From Arsenicitalea aurantiaca (GTDB taxonomy: Bacteria; Pseudomonadota; Alphaproteobacteria; Rhizobiales; Devosiaceae): a DNA stretch of 52,333 nt. The position numbers and the translations under genes are program-made. The stretch is taken from positions 88,699-141,031 of the forward strand of contig NZ_RZNJ01000008.1 of assembly GCF_003994485.1 (NCBI RefSeq). Direction: 5' to 3'. The notes below the pieces were generated by a model. That model ran no database searches and had not been told where the DNA came from. It was given only the letters and a program-made list of their open reading frames with translations. Positions 41,955-49,898 of the stretch are shown here, piece by piece (the first letter of the stretch is position 1; every line of letters starts with the position of its first letter).

Positions 41955-42227
41955 CAAATACCCCTGCTGGACGAATCGCGCGGTCCCGAAACCATTGCGC
42001 GACGCTCGCCCGGAGAGTGGTCGAAACCCCTTTCCAATCAATGAGAAGATGAAGACGAACACCAAGATTTCGATACAGTGTGGCAGCCTCGCCACAGATG
42101 TGTCGAAAACGGGACAAGATCGCGCAATCCCGGAATGCGCACTTTACCACGCGTTAACTATCAAGCGCCGATTTCGTCCCTCATCCCAGATGCTTGGCCA
42201 CCCCCCACCGCCCCTGACCCGGCGCAC
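41955..42227. other. Upstream region of the autotransporter gene
   Basis: About 270 bases with no gene. It holds the autotransporter ribosome binding site next to 41955 and presumably its promoter. A TGTGGC-N6-GCCACA inverted repeat at 42079-42096 is the only palindrome noticed; its role is unknown. Confidence 0.45.
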
Positions 42228-42283
42228 AAAAAAGAGACGGGGTCCCGGAACAGGGCCATGACCCCGTCCCGAAACCCCGTCTC
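42228..42283 (-). terminator. Intrinsic terminator of the DUF4142 gene
   Basis: Read leftward, GAGACGGGGT (42283-42274) pairs with ACCCCGTCTC (complement of 42234-42243) and is followed by six T residues (42233-42228). An internal second copy of the ACCCCGTC half offers an alternative shorter stem. It starts 20 bases after the DUF4142 stop codon. Confidence 0.8.
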
Positions 42284-42303
42284 AATTCGGCTCAGAAAGC
42301 CGC

Positions 42304-42867
42304 CTACTGCGCGGTCTGTTGCGCCCCTTCGGCCAGCCCTTCGCGCAGCCAGTCGAGCATCGCAATATGAGACGTGATCGCCTGTTCGGAGAGCTTGGCG
42401 ACGATCACCTCCACCGTCGGGTCGGTGCGCGCCGAAAGCGTCTGCTGGATGCCGAGCAGTTCCCGATGAAGCTCGATCTGCGCCTCGACATAGGCCATGT
42501 CGAATTCGGGTCCCGCCGCCATCGCCTCGAGCGCGGCAAAGCGCTCGGCATGGGCTTCGCCCATTTCCTGGTTGACCTCGCCGGTCGCCGAGAGCACCTG
42601 CGCGACGCTCACCTGCTCGCGCAGTTCAAGCCCGGCGAACTCGGCCACCCGCGCGTTCTGCGCGCGCTCGACGGCAAGTTCGGATGCGCGCAGCGACAGC
42701 GTCCCGGCCGAAAGCGTCTCGGCAACGAACGCTTCGACATCGACGCTGCCGGGGGTTTCGTCTGCAACTTCGGGAATGGCCGGATCGACCTGCTGGGCGA
42801 GCGCCGGCATGCTCAGAAGCGAAACACCGAGCCCTGCGGCCATCAGCGTGCGTGCAAATCGGGTCAT
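42304..42867 (-). CDS. DUF4142 domain-containing exported protein
   Basis: A 187-residue protein with a Sec signal peptide (TRFARTLMAAGLGVSLLSMPALAQ, cleavage near residue 24-25), then the DUF4142 helical domain: VDVEAFVAETLSAGTLSLRASELAVERAQNARVAEFAGLELREQ, a second helical pair with HAERFAALEAM, and a C-terminal QAITSHIAMLDWLREGL. The family is periplasmic, ferritin-like in shape, and of unknown function. The gene has its own terminator and stands alone between the autotransporter and a small membrane protein gene on the same strand. Confidence 0.88.
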   Translation of the reverse strand: MTRFARTLMAAGLGVSLLSMPALAQQVDPAIPEVADETPGSVDVEAFVAETLSAGTLSLRASELAVERAQNARVAEFAGLELREQVSVAQVLSATGEVNQEMGEAHAERFAALEAMAAGPEFDMAYVEAQIELHRELLGIQQTLSARTDPTVEVIVAKLSEQAITSHIAMLDWLREGLAEGAQQTAQ

Positions 42868-42943
42868 CTCAAATCCTTTCGTCTCGGCGGCTCGGGCCGC
42901 TCTTGTTGATCGTAATTGCCTGCTTGAACGTCATTGCCTGCGC

Positions 42944-43213
42944 TCAGGGCGCCGGCGACGTCTCGTTGGTCGGGGTCTCGGTCGTCGGGGCCATGTCGGT
43001 CGCGGTGCCGGGGGTCAGGCTCTCGCCGCCGATCTCGGTGCCGAGCGTGTCGTCCACAGCCGGCCCGGCCGGCGCTTCGCCCACCGATTCCTGGCCGGTA
43101 TTGCCGCCATCGGGCACGCCCGGCTGCTGGTTCATCGTCGTGAAGATCGCCCCGACGATCAGAAGCACCAGCACCGCCATGCCGATGAGGATAAAAAGAT
43201 TGCGCCGTGTCAT
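42944..43213 (-). CDS. Small membrane-anchored protein with proline/threonine-rich periplasmic tail
   Basis: An 89-residue protein with one N-terminal membrane anchor (TRRNLFILIGMAVLVLLIVGAIFTTM) followed by a low-complexity tail rich in Gly, Pro, Thr and Glu that should face the periplasm. The positive residues before the helix support N-in orientation. No domain is recognised. The start at 43213 follows AGGG by eight bases; the frame is open to 43294. The tail looks disordered, so it may be a spacer or a cell-envelope accessory protein; function unknown. Confidence 0.55.
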   Translation of the reverse strand: MTRRNLFILIGMAVLVLLIVGAIFTTMNQQPGVPDGGNTGQESVGEAPAGPAVDDTLGTEIGGESLTPGTATDMAPTTETPTNETSPAP

Positions 43214-43320
43214 CGAAAAGCCCTGTCGGTTGTCCCGTTTCGGAAAGACCAACAGGCCGGCGCCGCTGCGGTTCCGCCCTGGGGCCGCGATCACTCAGAG
43301 GTTAACCGGTCGTGATCGCC

Positions 43321-44409
43321 TCAGGCGCTCTCCCGTCCCCGTCCCGGGATCGCCTGGGCCATAAACACCGTCCCGTCGGTGGGAAAAGCGTCAGGGTCGA
43401 TGCCCTCGGGCCAGATCGCGCGGGTCATCCCCACCCAGCAATGGGATTTGACGCTACGCAGCGAAAGGAGCGGCCGGTCCGGGCCCTCGGGGAGATCGGC
43501 AAAAGGCGTGAAGACGTCGATTGAAAGATCATCCACCGCACGGCGATAGTTGAGGTCGCCCTTGAGGATCACCGCGCCCCGATCCGGCCCCAGCGCCGCT
43601 GCCAGATGCCCGCCGGTGAACCCGAGCGGCCGCGTCCAGAGCGGGTCGGCCTCGAGCACCAGCCGCCCCTCTTCCCGCGCAGCCAGAAGCGTGGCGCAGA
43701 GCCCGTCCGCCGGCCCCTCGCCCATCGCCGCCACGGCAAAGACCGCCTCGGCATCGGCACACGTTACGTCCGAGACGAACCAGGGCATCGCCTTGAGGTT
43801 AAGCCGCACGCGTTCGGCCCCGGCCCGCAGGAGCACGCCCGCAAGCACGAGATCGGCAAGGAATTCCTCCCCGGCATTGTCGCAGATGATGTCGATCCGT
43901 TCCGCACCCTCGGGCAATGCGAGCGCCTCGGGGTCGAGCAGCATGCCGCCGGTCTGGATCACCAGTTGCGAGGCGTCGTGCGCATTGCCCAGCAGGCTTG
44001 CGCGCAGCGCTTCGGGCACGCTGCCGATCTTTTCAAACAGCGTCTCGCAGCGGGCGAGCCCCGCCCCGATGTCCATCGCCTTGTCGGCTGCAAAGGGGTC
44101 GATCCGCCGCGTCTCATAGCGATGGGCGCGCAAAATCCCCTCGAAGGCCAGATATTCGAGCTCGAGAAAGCCGATCTCGTCAGCATGCCGCCCGTCATGG
44201 GCGGCATGAAGCGCTGCCCAGGCCGGATCGGCGATGTTCTCGGCTGCCGCAAAGGGCTCGGCGCCCAAAAGAAACCGGCCGAGCCTCTCGATCTCCGCGA
44301 TGATCCCGGGGTCGTCGACCCCATCGAGCGTGCGCGCGAGAATGCGCGGATAGCGCTTTTCGAGGCTCATCGCCCGAAACGCCGCCTTCCGCTTCTCGCC
44401 CGGCGTCAT
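43321..44409 (-). CDS. ARMT1-like/DUF89 metal-dependent damage-control phosphatase
   Basis: A 362-residue protein of the DUF89/ARMT1 family. The metal-site motifs are in order: IICDNAGEEFLADLVLAGVLL (Asp-Asn of CDN.G.E), KAMPWFVSDVT, LKGDLNYRRAVDD (KGD.NY.R) and SLRSVKSHCWVGM. Family members hydrolyse sugar phosphates such as fructose-1-phosphate and other reactive by-products (known for DUF89 proteins). Its start overlaps the BtpA-like gene's stop (TGATG), so it is the last coupled gene of the leftward sugar operon. In context it may remove an unwanted phosphorylated sugar made by the PfkB kinase, or act on the main intermediate; the substrate is unknown. Confidence 0.86.
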   Translation of the reverse strand: MTPGEKRKAAFRAMSLEKRYPRILARTLDGVDDPGIIAEIERLGRFLLGAEPFAAAENIADPAWAALHAAHDGRHADEIGFLELEYLAFEGILRAHRYETRRIDPFAADKAMDIGAGLARCETLFEKIGSVPEALRASLLGNAHDASQLVIQTGGMLLDPEALALPEGAERIDIICDNAGEEFLADLVLAGVLLRAGAERVRLNLKAMPWFVSDVTCADAEAVFAVAAMGEGPADGLCATLLAAREEGRLVLEADPLWTRPLGFTGGHLAAALGPDRGAVILKGDLNYRRAVDDLSIDVFTPFADLPEGPDRPLLSLRSVKSHCWVGMTRAIWPEGIDPDAFPTDGTVFMAQAIPGRGRESA

Positions 44410-45236
44410 CAGCGCAGGCCCTTGACCACGCCCACCAGCGCTTCCACCCGGTCGCGCTCCACGGGGTTCCACCAGACGCCGTCGCGCTTGAGGCTCGAGC
44501 CGACGATGGCGCCATCGAGCAGCGGCATCAGTTCGCCGGCATTCTTTGCCGTCACCCCGCTGCCCCCGATCACCGAAAGGCTCGTGCCCTTGCGGATTTC
44601 GGCGATCTCGGCGGGCGGAATGGAATCGCCGGTATGATTGCCCGTCGCGATGGCGACATCGGCGCTGTAGAATTCGACGTCGCGCGCCTGTTCGGACACC
44701 GCCTTGTCGCCCACCACGGCATGCGAGCCGTGCTTGACGTGCACGTCGGCAAAGACGGCGATATCGGCGGCGTCGATCATCTTCCTGTAACGCAGGATGC
44801 GTGCGCTCTCGCCTTCCATGAAGCCTTCATTCGAGACATAGGCGTTGACCCACTGATTGGCGCGGACGAACCGGCCCCCGGTCGCCTTGGCCACGGCGAG
44901 CGCGCCCATGGGGTAGTTGGCGAGGAGATCGATGCCGAAGGGCAGATCGACATGCCTTGTGATCTCGGAAACGATCGCCGTCATCACCGCCACGGTCTCG
45001 GGCCCGATCTCGGCGGGCTTGAGGAAGGGGATGTCGCCATGGTTCTCGATCAGGAGCCCGTCCATGCCGCCTTCGGCATAGGCGATGGCGTCCGTCACCG
45101 CCTGGTCGATGATCGCCTTCACGCTCTCGCCGCGATGGGCGGGGGTGCCCGGAAAGGGCAGGCAGTGCACATTGCCGATCAGGGGCTTTTTGACGGCAAA
45201 GATGTCGGCCAGCCCGACGCGGCTGATGAGGCTCAT
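44409..45236 (-). CDS. BtpA/SgcQ family protein
   Basis: A 275-residue TIM-barrel-like protein of the BtpA family, the group that includes E. coli SgcQ and cyanobacterial BtpA (photosystem I biogenesis). Signature segments are KPLIGNVHCLPFPGTPAHRG, AYAEGGMDGLLIENHGDIPFL, LANYPMGALAVAKATGGRFVRANQWVNAYVSNEGFMEG, FADVHVKHGSHAVVGDKA and SVIGGSGVTAKNAGELM. A phosphate-binding loop is suggested by GGSGV, as in related aldolase/epimerase barrels, but the reaction is not known. GGAG six bases before the ATG marks the start. It lies between the PfkB kinase and the DUF89 phosphatase genes. Confidence 0.88.
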   Translation of the reverse strand: MSLISRVGLADIFAVKKPLIGNVHCLPFPGTPAHRGESVKAIIDQAVTDAIAYAEGGMDGLLIENHGDIPFLKPAEIGPETVAVMTAIVSEITRHVDLPFGIDLLANYPMGALAVAKATGGRFVRANQWVNAYVSNEGFMEGESARILRYRKMIDAADIAVFADVHVKHGSHAVVGDKAVSEQARDVEFYSADVAIATGNHTGDSIPPAEIAEIRKGTSLSVIGGSGVTAKNAGELMPLLDGAIVGSSLKRDGVWWNPVERDRVEALVGVVKGLR

Positions 45237-45247
45237 GATGTCTCCGT

Positions 45248-46168
45248 TCAGATCTCTTGGATGGAATTGAGGATGGCCGAAAGCCGCTCCTCGCGTGCCG
45301 CCCTGTCCGGGCGGGCGGTGTTGAGTGCGCCATGGGCCTCGACGACATAGGAGGCCGAAACCGCGCCCATCGCGGCGGCGATCTCGGGGCGCTCGCCCAT
45401 GACGAGGCCGGCCATCAGCCCGCCGCAGAAACTGTCGCCGGCGCCGGTCGTATCGATCGCCGTGACCTTGCAGATGGGCACGTGAAAGAGCTTTTGCCGG
45501 GCGCCATCGGCAACCAGCGTGCCTTTTTCGCCGAGCTTCACCGCAATCGCGATGCCGAGCCGGTCGGCCGTCGCGCGGGCCCATGCGCCGAGGTCGTCGG
45601 GGGCCCAGATCCGGCGCACCTCGATCTCGCTGGGGCAGAAGATGCGCGCGCCGTGAAGAAACGCGAAATCGGCATAATCGGTCGCATCGATGAAATCATC
45701 GGCGAGGATATCGACCGAGATCGCCGCGTTGGGATGCGAGGCATGGCCTTCGCGCACCGCCCGCTTCGAGCCGAAGGGCGTTTGCGGGGCGACATGCAGC
45801 CCCTTGATCTCCTGATAGGCCGGGGGCAGCAGCGGGCGCTCGGCATCGAGCCGCTCGACGGGGGTCGAGTGGCGCTTGGGCAATTGCTGCTTGATCACTT
45901 CGCTTTCGTTCAGCACCCAGAGGACGAGCCCGTGTCCAGCAATCGGAGAGATGCCGGCCGTATCAATGCCGAAGGCCCTGATCTGCGGGACGACGAGGTC
46001 CCAGCTCTCCTCGCCACAGACCGCGTGGATGCCCGTCTCGCGCTCCCAGAGCGCGGCGCCCACGGCCGAATAGAGCACGCCCCCGCCCACCGAGGCGCGC
46101 AGCATGGTGCCGTCTTCAAAGATGATGTCGTCGAGGGTCAGCCAGCCGACGGTCGCGATCTCGGTCAT
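45248..46168 (-). CDS. PfkB family carbohydrate kinase
   Basis: A 306-residue ribokinase-like sugar kinase. The C-terminal PfkB signature AIDTTGAGDSFCGGLMAGLVMG holds the catalytic Asp and anion hole, and the N-terminal glycine-rich start LRASVGGGVLYSAVGAALWE corresponds to the sugar-binding loop. IAIAVKLGEKGTLVADGARQKLFHVP precedes the ATP site. It should phosphorylate the sugar brought in by the ABC importer, using ATP in the cytoplasm. The ATG at 46168 begins one base after the peptidase stop; earlier starts of the open frame lie in that gene. The sugar is unknown. Confidence 0.92.
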   Translation of the reverse strand: MTEIATVGWLTLDDIIFEDGTMLRASVGGGVLYSAVGAALWERETGIHAVCGEESWDLVVPQIRAFGIDTAGISPIAGHGLVLWVLNESEVIKQQLPKRHSTPVERLDAERPLLPPAYQEIKGLHVAPQTPFGSKRAVREGHASHPNAAISVDILADDFIDATDYADFAFLHGARIFCPSEIEVRRIWAPDDLGAWARATADRLGIAIAVKLGEKGTLVADGARQKLFHVPICKVTAIDTTGAGDSFCGGLMAGLVMGERPEIAAAMGAVSASYVVEAHGALNTARPDRAAREERLSAILNSIQEI

Positions 46169-46169
46169 T

Positions 46170-47342
46170 CTAGCGGTCCAGCAGCATCCGGTTGAGGTCG
46201 TTGAACACCGGGCGGAGCGCGGCGGCATAGACCAGCGATTTGGCGAGATCGGTGATGTCGTGGATATTGGCCCGCGGCAGGCCCCGGTCGCAATGGCGGT
46301 TGAACCCGGCAAAACCGAGCAGCGCCACGTTCGGGGTATGGAGCATCACCGAAATGTCGTCGCTGCGCGAGGTGTAGGCATTGTTCGAAATCTGCACCTT
46401 CACCCCCTCGCCATTGGCCATGGCGGCGAATTCGCGGAGCAGCGCATAAAGGTGGGGCGGGGTGACAGAGCCACGCCCGAGGCTCGAGAATTCGCAGAGC
46501 ACCGCGCCCGACCCCAGCCGCACCGTGTTCTCGGGGCCACCGCGGCTGTCGGCATCGGCCTCCCCGCCCCCCTGCTGCACGTCGACGACGATGGCGAGCT
46601 CGGGCTTTTCGAGCGCATGGGCGATGCGCGAGCCGCCCCGTCCGATGGTCTGGCTACCCGATCCGGCCGGGCCTTCCTCCTCGTCGGGGAAGGCGAGGAG
46701 CGCATCGATCCCGAGCCCAGCCAGTACCGGAGCCGCCGCCATCAGCGCCGCAACGCCTCCGGCATTGTCGACATGCCCGAAGCACGTGCCGTCCGGCTGC
46801 TCCTCATAGTCGATGTCGAAGACCACCCGGTCGCCGGCCCCGAGCCTTGTTGCGGGATCGGCCGGCACGAAAAACGCATTGCCCGCTTCCGAGACGATCT
46901 CGCCGCGCGCCGCCATCACATGGTCGGCCTTGGCAAAGTCGAACCGCCAGGCGCTGCCGGGCCGGCGCCCGTCCTCCATCAGATGGTAGCAATAAGGCAC
47001 GAGCGGATAGCGCCCGCCCGCCTCGGGGTGGACGAGATAGCTGATCGTATCGAGATGAGCGAGATACCAGAGGGGCTTTGTCCTCCCCGTCCCGGTCAGG
47101 ATCGCGGCACTGCCGGTTCCGGCCAGATCGAGTGTCAGCTCGAGACCTTCGATGTCGGGAGCGGTCCGTTTCAGCAGGTCGCGCAGCACCGGTCCGCGAA
47201 ACGCGCTCGCGGCCGATGAGGGTGCGGGCCGCTCGGAAATCTCCTTAAGGAGTGTCCGCACGAGGTCGGTCGTGATGCTGCCCTCGACGGCATCGCGCAT
47301 GCCGGTGAGCAAGTTTTGTAATTTCGGTAAAATTTCACTCAA
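46170..47342 (-). CDS. M42/M20-type zinc metallopeptidase, SgcX-like
   Basis: A 390-residue cytoplasmic metallopeptidase. Metal-ligand motifs: LAHLDTISY (His96, Asp98), FGHVDNAGGVAAL (His190, Asp192), FPDEEEGPAGSGS (catalytic Glu among 221-223), then VVDVQQGGG and, near the end, FNRHCDRGLPRANIHDI. The order is that of M42 glutamyl aminopeptidase/endoglucanase-like proteins, the family of E. coli SgcX and FrvX, found in sugar operons with an undefined reaction. The start is a TTG at 47342, 9 bases after the permease stop; the first 15 codons are AT-rich and coincide with a possible operator at 47317-47332. A later ATG at 47300 is possible. Confidence 0.83.
   Translation of the reverse strand: MSEILPKLQNLLTGMRDAVEGSITTDLVRTLLKEISERPAPSSAASAFRGPVLRDLLKRTAPDIEGLELTLDLAGTGSAAILTGTGRTKPLWYLAHLDTISYLVHPEAGGRYPLVPYCYHLMEDGRRPGSAWRFDFAKADHVMAARGEIVSEAGNAFFVPADPATRLGAGDRVVFDIDYEEQPDGTCFGHVDNAGGVAALMAAAPVLAGLGIDALLAFPDEEEGPAGSGSQTIGRGGSRIAHALEKPELAIVVDVQQGGGEADADSRGGPENTVRLGSGAVLCEFSSLGRGSVTPPHLYALLREFAAMANGEGVKVQISNNAYTSRSDDISVMLHTPNVALLGFAGFNRHCDRGLPRANIHDITDLAKSLVYAAALRPVFNDLNRMLLDR
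47317..47332. promoter_or_regulatory. Possible second DeoR-type operator, imperfect
   Basis: TGTAATTTCGGTAAAA resembles the palindrome before deoC (TGTTATTTCCGTAACA), with 13 of 16 bases identical, and the following ATTT is shared too. It lies in an AT-rich patch at the 5' end of the peptidase gene. It may be an intragenic operator or chance; only half of the TGTTA/TAACA symmetry is kept. Confidence 0.3.
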
Positions 47343-47351
47343 CTTTGTGCC

Positions 47352-48305
47352 TCATCGCGCGCGCATGGAACGGCCCATGATGAACACGGCCGTCACGATC
47401 AGCGCGCCCTTGAACAGCTGCTGCACGAAGGGGTCGACGCCATTGAGATTGAGGATATTGGCGAGGATGCCGATGATCAGCGTGCCGATAAACGTCCCGA
47501 ATACCGAGCCTTTTCCGCCAAAGAGCGACGTTCCGCCAACGACGACGGCCGCGATCGCATCGAGCTCATAGCCCTGCCCCGCGATCGGAGTCCCGATGCT
47601 GAGCTGGGAGGAATAGACGAGCCCCGCAAGCCCGGCGAAAAAGCCGGAAATCGCATACACCGCAACCTTGTAGCGGTTCACCGGCACCCCCGAGAGCCGC
47701 GCCGCGTCCTCGTTCGAACCGAGCCCGTAGATCGATCGTCCAAAGGGGGTGAAGGTCAGCACCGCCGCGCACACAAAGAGCGAAACGATGAGAATTATCG
47801 AGGGGATAGGCACCCCGAGCAGCGATCCGTTGCCGATGAAGAAGAAGCCTTCGTCGAGGATCGGGACTGGCGTGCCGCCGGTATAGATGAACGAGAGCCC
47901 GCGCGCGAAGGACAGCGTCCCAAGAGTCATTATGAAGGGCGGGATACCGGCATACGCCACCCCCAACCCATTGACAGTGCCCACTAAAACGCCCGCACCC
48001 AGCCCCAGCGCGATCGCGAGCGGCACCGAGGTCTGGTCGACGAACCCCGCAAAGATCACCACCGAAAGCCCGAGGATCGAGCCAACCGAAAGGTCGATCC
48101 CGGCCGTCAGGATCACGAAGGTCATCCCGAGCGCCAGGATCCCGACGATCGAGACCTGCCGAAGCACGTTCATGAGATTAGGGACGGTCAGGAACCGGTC
48201 CGACAGAAAGGAGGCCACCACCACGAGCAGCACGAGCGCCAGGATCACGCCGGCGCGCTTGTGCAGTTCGCCGAGGACCCCCGCATTGAAGGAAAAAGAT
48301 CTCAT
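47352..48305 (-). CDS. Ribose-type ABC transporter permease (RbsC family)
   Basis: A 317-residue inner-membrane permease with about 8-10 helices. Typical RbsC/AraH-family segments are visible: ILALGMTFVILTAGIDLSVGSILGLS, VNGLGVAYAGIPPFIMTLGTLSFARGLSFIYTGG, GSNEDAARLSGVPVNRYKVAVYAISGFFAGLAGLVYSSQL (the coupling helix region), GYELDAIAAVVVGGTSLFGGKGSVFGTFIGTLIIGILANILNLNGVDPFVQQLFKGALI. It forms the membrane channel of a monosaccharide importer with the neighbouring ATPase and binding protein. 15 bases separate it from the ATPase gene. Confidence 0.95.
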   Translation of the reverse strand: MRSFSFNAGVLGELHKRAGVILALVLLVVVASFLSDRFLTVPNLMNVLRQVSIVGILALGMTFVILTAGIDLSVGSILGLSVVIFAGFVDQTSVPLAIALGLGAGVLVGTVNGLGVAYAGIPPFIMTLGTLSFARGLSFIYTGGTPVPILDEGFFFIGNGSLLGVPIPSIILIVSLFVCAAVLTFTPFGRSIYGLGSNEDAARLSGVPVNRYKVAVYAISGFFAGLAGLVYSSQLSIGTPIAGQGYELDAIAAVVVGGTSLFGGKGSVFGTFIGTLIIGILANILNLNGVDPFVQQLFKGALIVTAVFIMGRSMRAR

Positions 48306-48320
48306 GGGTGTCTCCCGGAA

Positions 48321-49814
48321 TTAGCCCAAAGCGGCCGCGCGCATGATCGAAGCCTCGTCGGCCTCGCTGTGTTGGAGTGTGGCGGCGATCCGCCCCTGGC
48401 GCATGACGAGGATGCGGTCCGAGAGCCGGAGGATCTCCTCCATCTCCGAGGAGATCAGCAGGATCGACATACCCTCATCCACCAACTGTCTGATAAAACT
48501 GTATATTTCCTGCTTGGCGCCGATGTCGACGCCGCGCGTCGGCTCATCGAGCACGAGCACTTTGGGACGTACCGACAGCGCCCGGGCGAGCAGCACCTTC
48601 TGCTGATTGCCGCCGCTGAGATTGCGGATCTCGACGCCCGGGCCGGCCATGCGGATATCGAGCTGGCGGGTATAGTCGGCGATGAACCGGTTCTCCGCGC
48701 GCCGGCTCAGAAGGCCGTTCCTGAGGAAGGCCTTGAGATTGGCGATGGTCGCGTTCTCGCGCACCGGGCGGTTGGGCAGGATGCCTTCGGCCTTCCGGTC
48801 CTCGGTTAGATAATAAAGCCCGGCCCGCGCCGCCGCTCGCGGGTTGGAAAACCGCGCGGCACGGCCCTCCAGCGTCACCTTGCCGCTCGAAACCGGAAGC
48901 GTCCCGACGAGCGCCCGCGCAATCTCGGAGCGCCCCGCGCCCACGAGCCCGGCAATTCCGAGGATCTCGCCCCGCGCCAGGGTGAAGGAGACATCGGCGA
49001 ACCGTCCGGGAGACGCGAGCCCCTCGCATACGAGCACCGTCTCGCGATCTGAAAGATCCTGCGCCACGCGTTCAAAGGAGAATCCCCGGCCCACCATGTG
49101 CCGGACCAGCCATTCCTGGTCGACATCGGCCACATCGGCCGTACCGGTCACCTTGCCGTCGCGCAGGACCGTCACCCGGTCGGCGATCCGGAAAATTTCC
49201 TCCAGATGATGGGAAATGAAGACGATGCCGATCCCCTCGGCCTTCAGCGTCTCCATGACCTTGAAGAGAAGCTCGGCGCGGTCGCTGTCGAGCACGGCGG
49301 TCGGCTCGTCGAGGATGAGGACCCGCGCATCATGGGAGAGCGCCTTGGCGATCTCGACCATCTGCTGCTGGGCAATCGAAAGATCGCCAGCGCGGGTGGC
49401 CGGCGGAATATCGACGAGCAGGCGCTGCAGGAGCCGCGTGGCCTCTTCCCGCATGTGGCGCCGATCGATGACACCGAACCGGCGCGGAAAATGTCCAAGG
49501 AAGATGTTCTCCTCGACGCTCAGATGCGGCGCAAGAGAGAGTTCCTGGTGGATGACAATGACCCCGCGACCCATGGAGTCCTGCGGGCCCCGGAATGACG
49601 CGGGGGCGCCCTCGAGCCGCATTTCGCCGCCATCGGGCTGATAGATGCCCGAGAGGAGTTTGATGAAGGTCGACTTGCCGGCGCCATTTTCGCCCACGAT
49701 CGCGTGGACCTCGCCGGGCAGCAGGTCGAAATCGACGCCATCCAGCACCACGTTCGCGGCGAAGCGCTTGGTCAGCCCCCGCGCGCTCAGCATCGGCGTT
49801 CCGGTCTGGTCCAT
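48321..49814 (-). CDS. Sugar ABC transporter ATP-binding protein (RbsA/MglA family)
   Basis: A 497-residue protein with two fused ABC domains. Domain 1 has Walker A GENGAGKST, the LSIAQQQMVEIAKAL signature and Walker B LILDEPTAVLD. Domain 2 begins FADVSFTLARGEILGIAGLVGAGRSEIARAL (a degenerate Walker A, usual for the family) and has LSGGNQQKVLLARAL and LVLDEPTRGVD. It powers uptake of a monosaccharide. The ATG at 49814 is preferred over 49850; a further ATG at 49793 starts closer to the conserved part. A hairpin separates it from the binding-protein gene upstream. Confidence 0.94.
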   Translation of the reverse strand: MDQTGTPMLSARGLTKRFAANVVLDGVDFDLLPGEVHAIVGENGAGKSTFIKLLSGIYQPDGGEMRLEGAPASFRGPQDSMGRGVIVIHQELSLAPHLSVEENIFLGHFPRRFGVIDRRHMREEATRLLQRLLVDIPPATRAGDLSIAQQQMVEIAKALSHDARVLILDEPTAVLDSDRAELLFKVMETLKAEGIGIVFISHHLEEIFRIADRVTVLRDGKVTGTADVADVDQEWLVRHMVGRGFSFERVAQDLSDRETVLVCEGLASPGRFADVSFTLARGEILGIAGLVGAGRSEIARALVGTLPVSSGKVTLEGRAARFSNPRAAARAGLYYLTEDRKAEGILPNRPVRENATIANLKAFLRNGLLSRRAENRFIADYTRQLDIRMAGPGVEIRNLSGGNQQKVLLARALSVRPKVLVLDEPTRGVDIGAKQEIYSFIRQLVDEGMSILLISSEMEEILRLSDRILVMRQGRIAATLQHSEADEASIMRAAALG

Positions 49815-49865
49815 CAAGAAGGTCCCGCAGTCACGATCTGGCCGCCCCATCGGGGAGAGGGAGGG

Positions 49866-49891
49866 GATGCGCCGGGACTGCCCGGCGCATC
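49866..49891 (-). other. Intercistronic hairpin between binding-protein and ATPase genes
   Basis: A perfect 11-bp stem (49866-49876 with 49881-49891, GATGCGCCGGG and its complement) with a 4-base loop ACTG, just after the binding-protein stop codon. No T tract follows. Such structures stabilise the upstream mRNA or cause partial termination so that the periplasmic receptor is made in excess over the membrane parts, as known for malE-type operons. Confidence 0.7.
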
Positions 49892-49898
49892 GAAGAGC

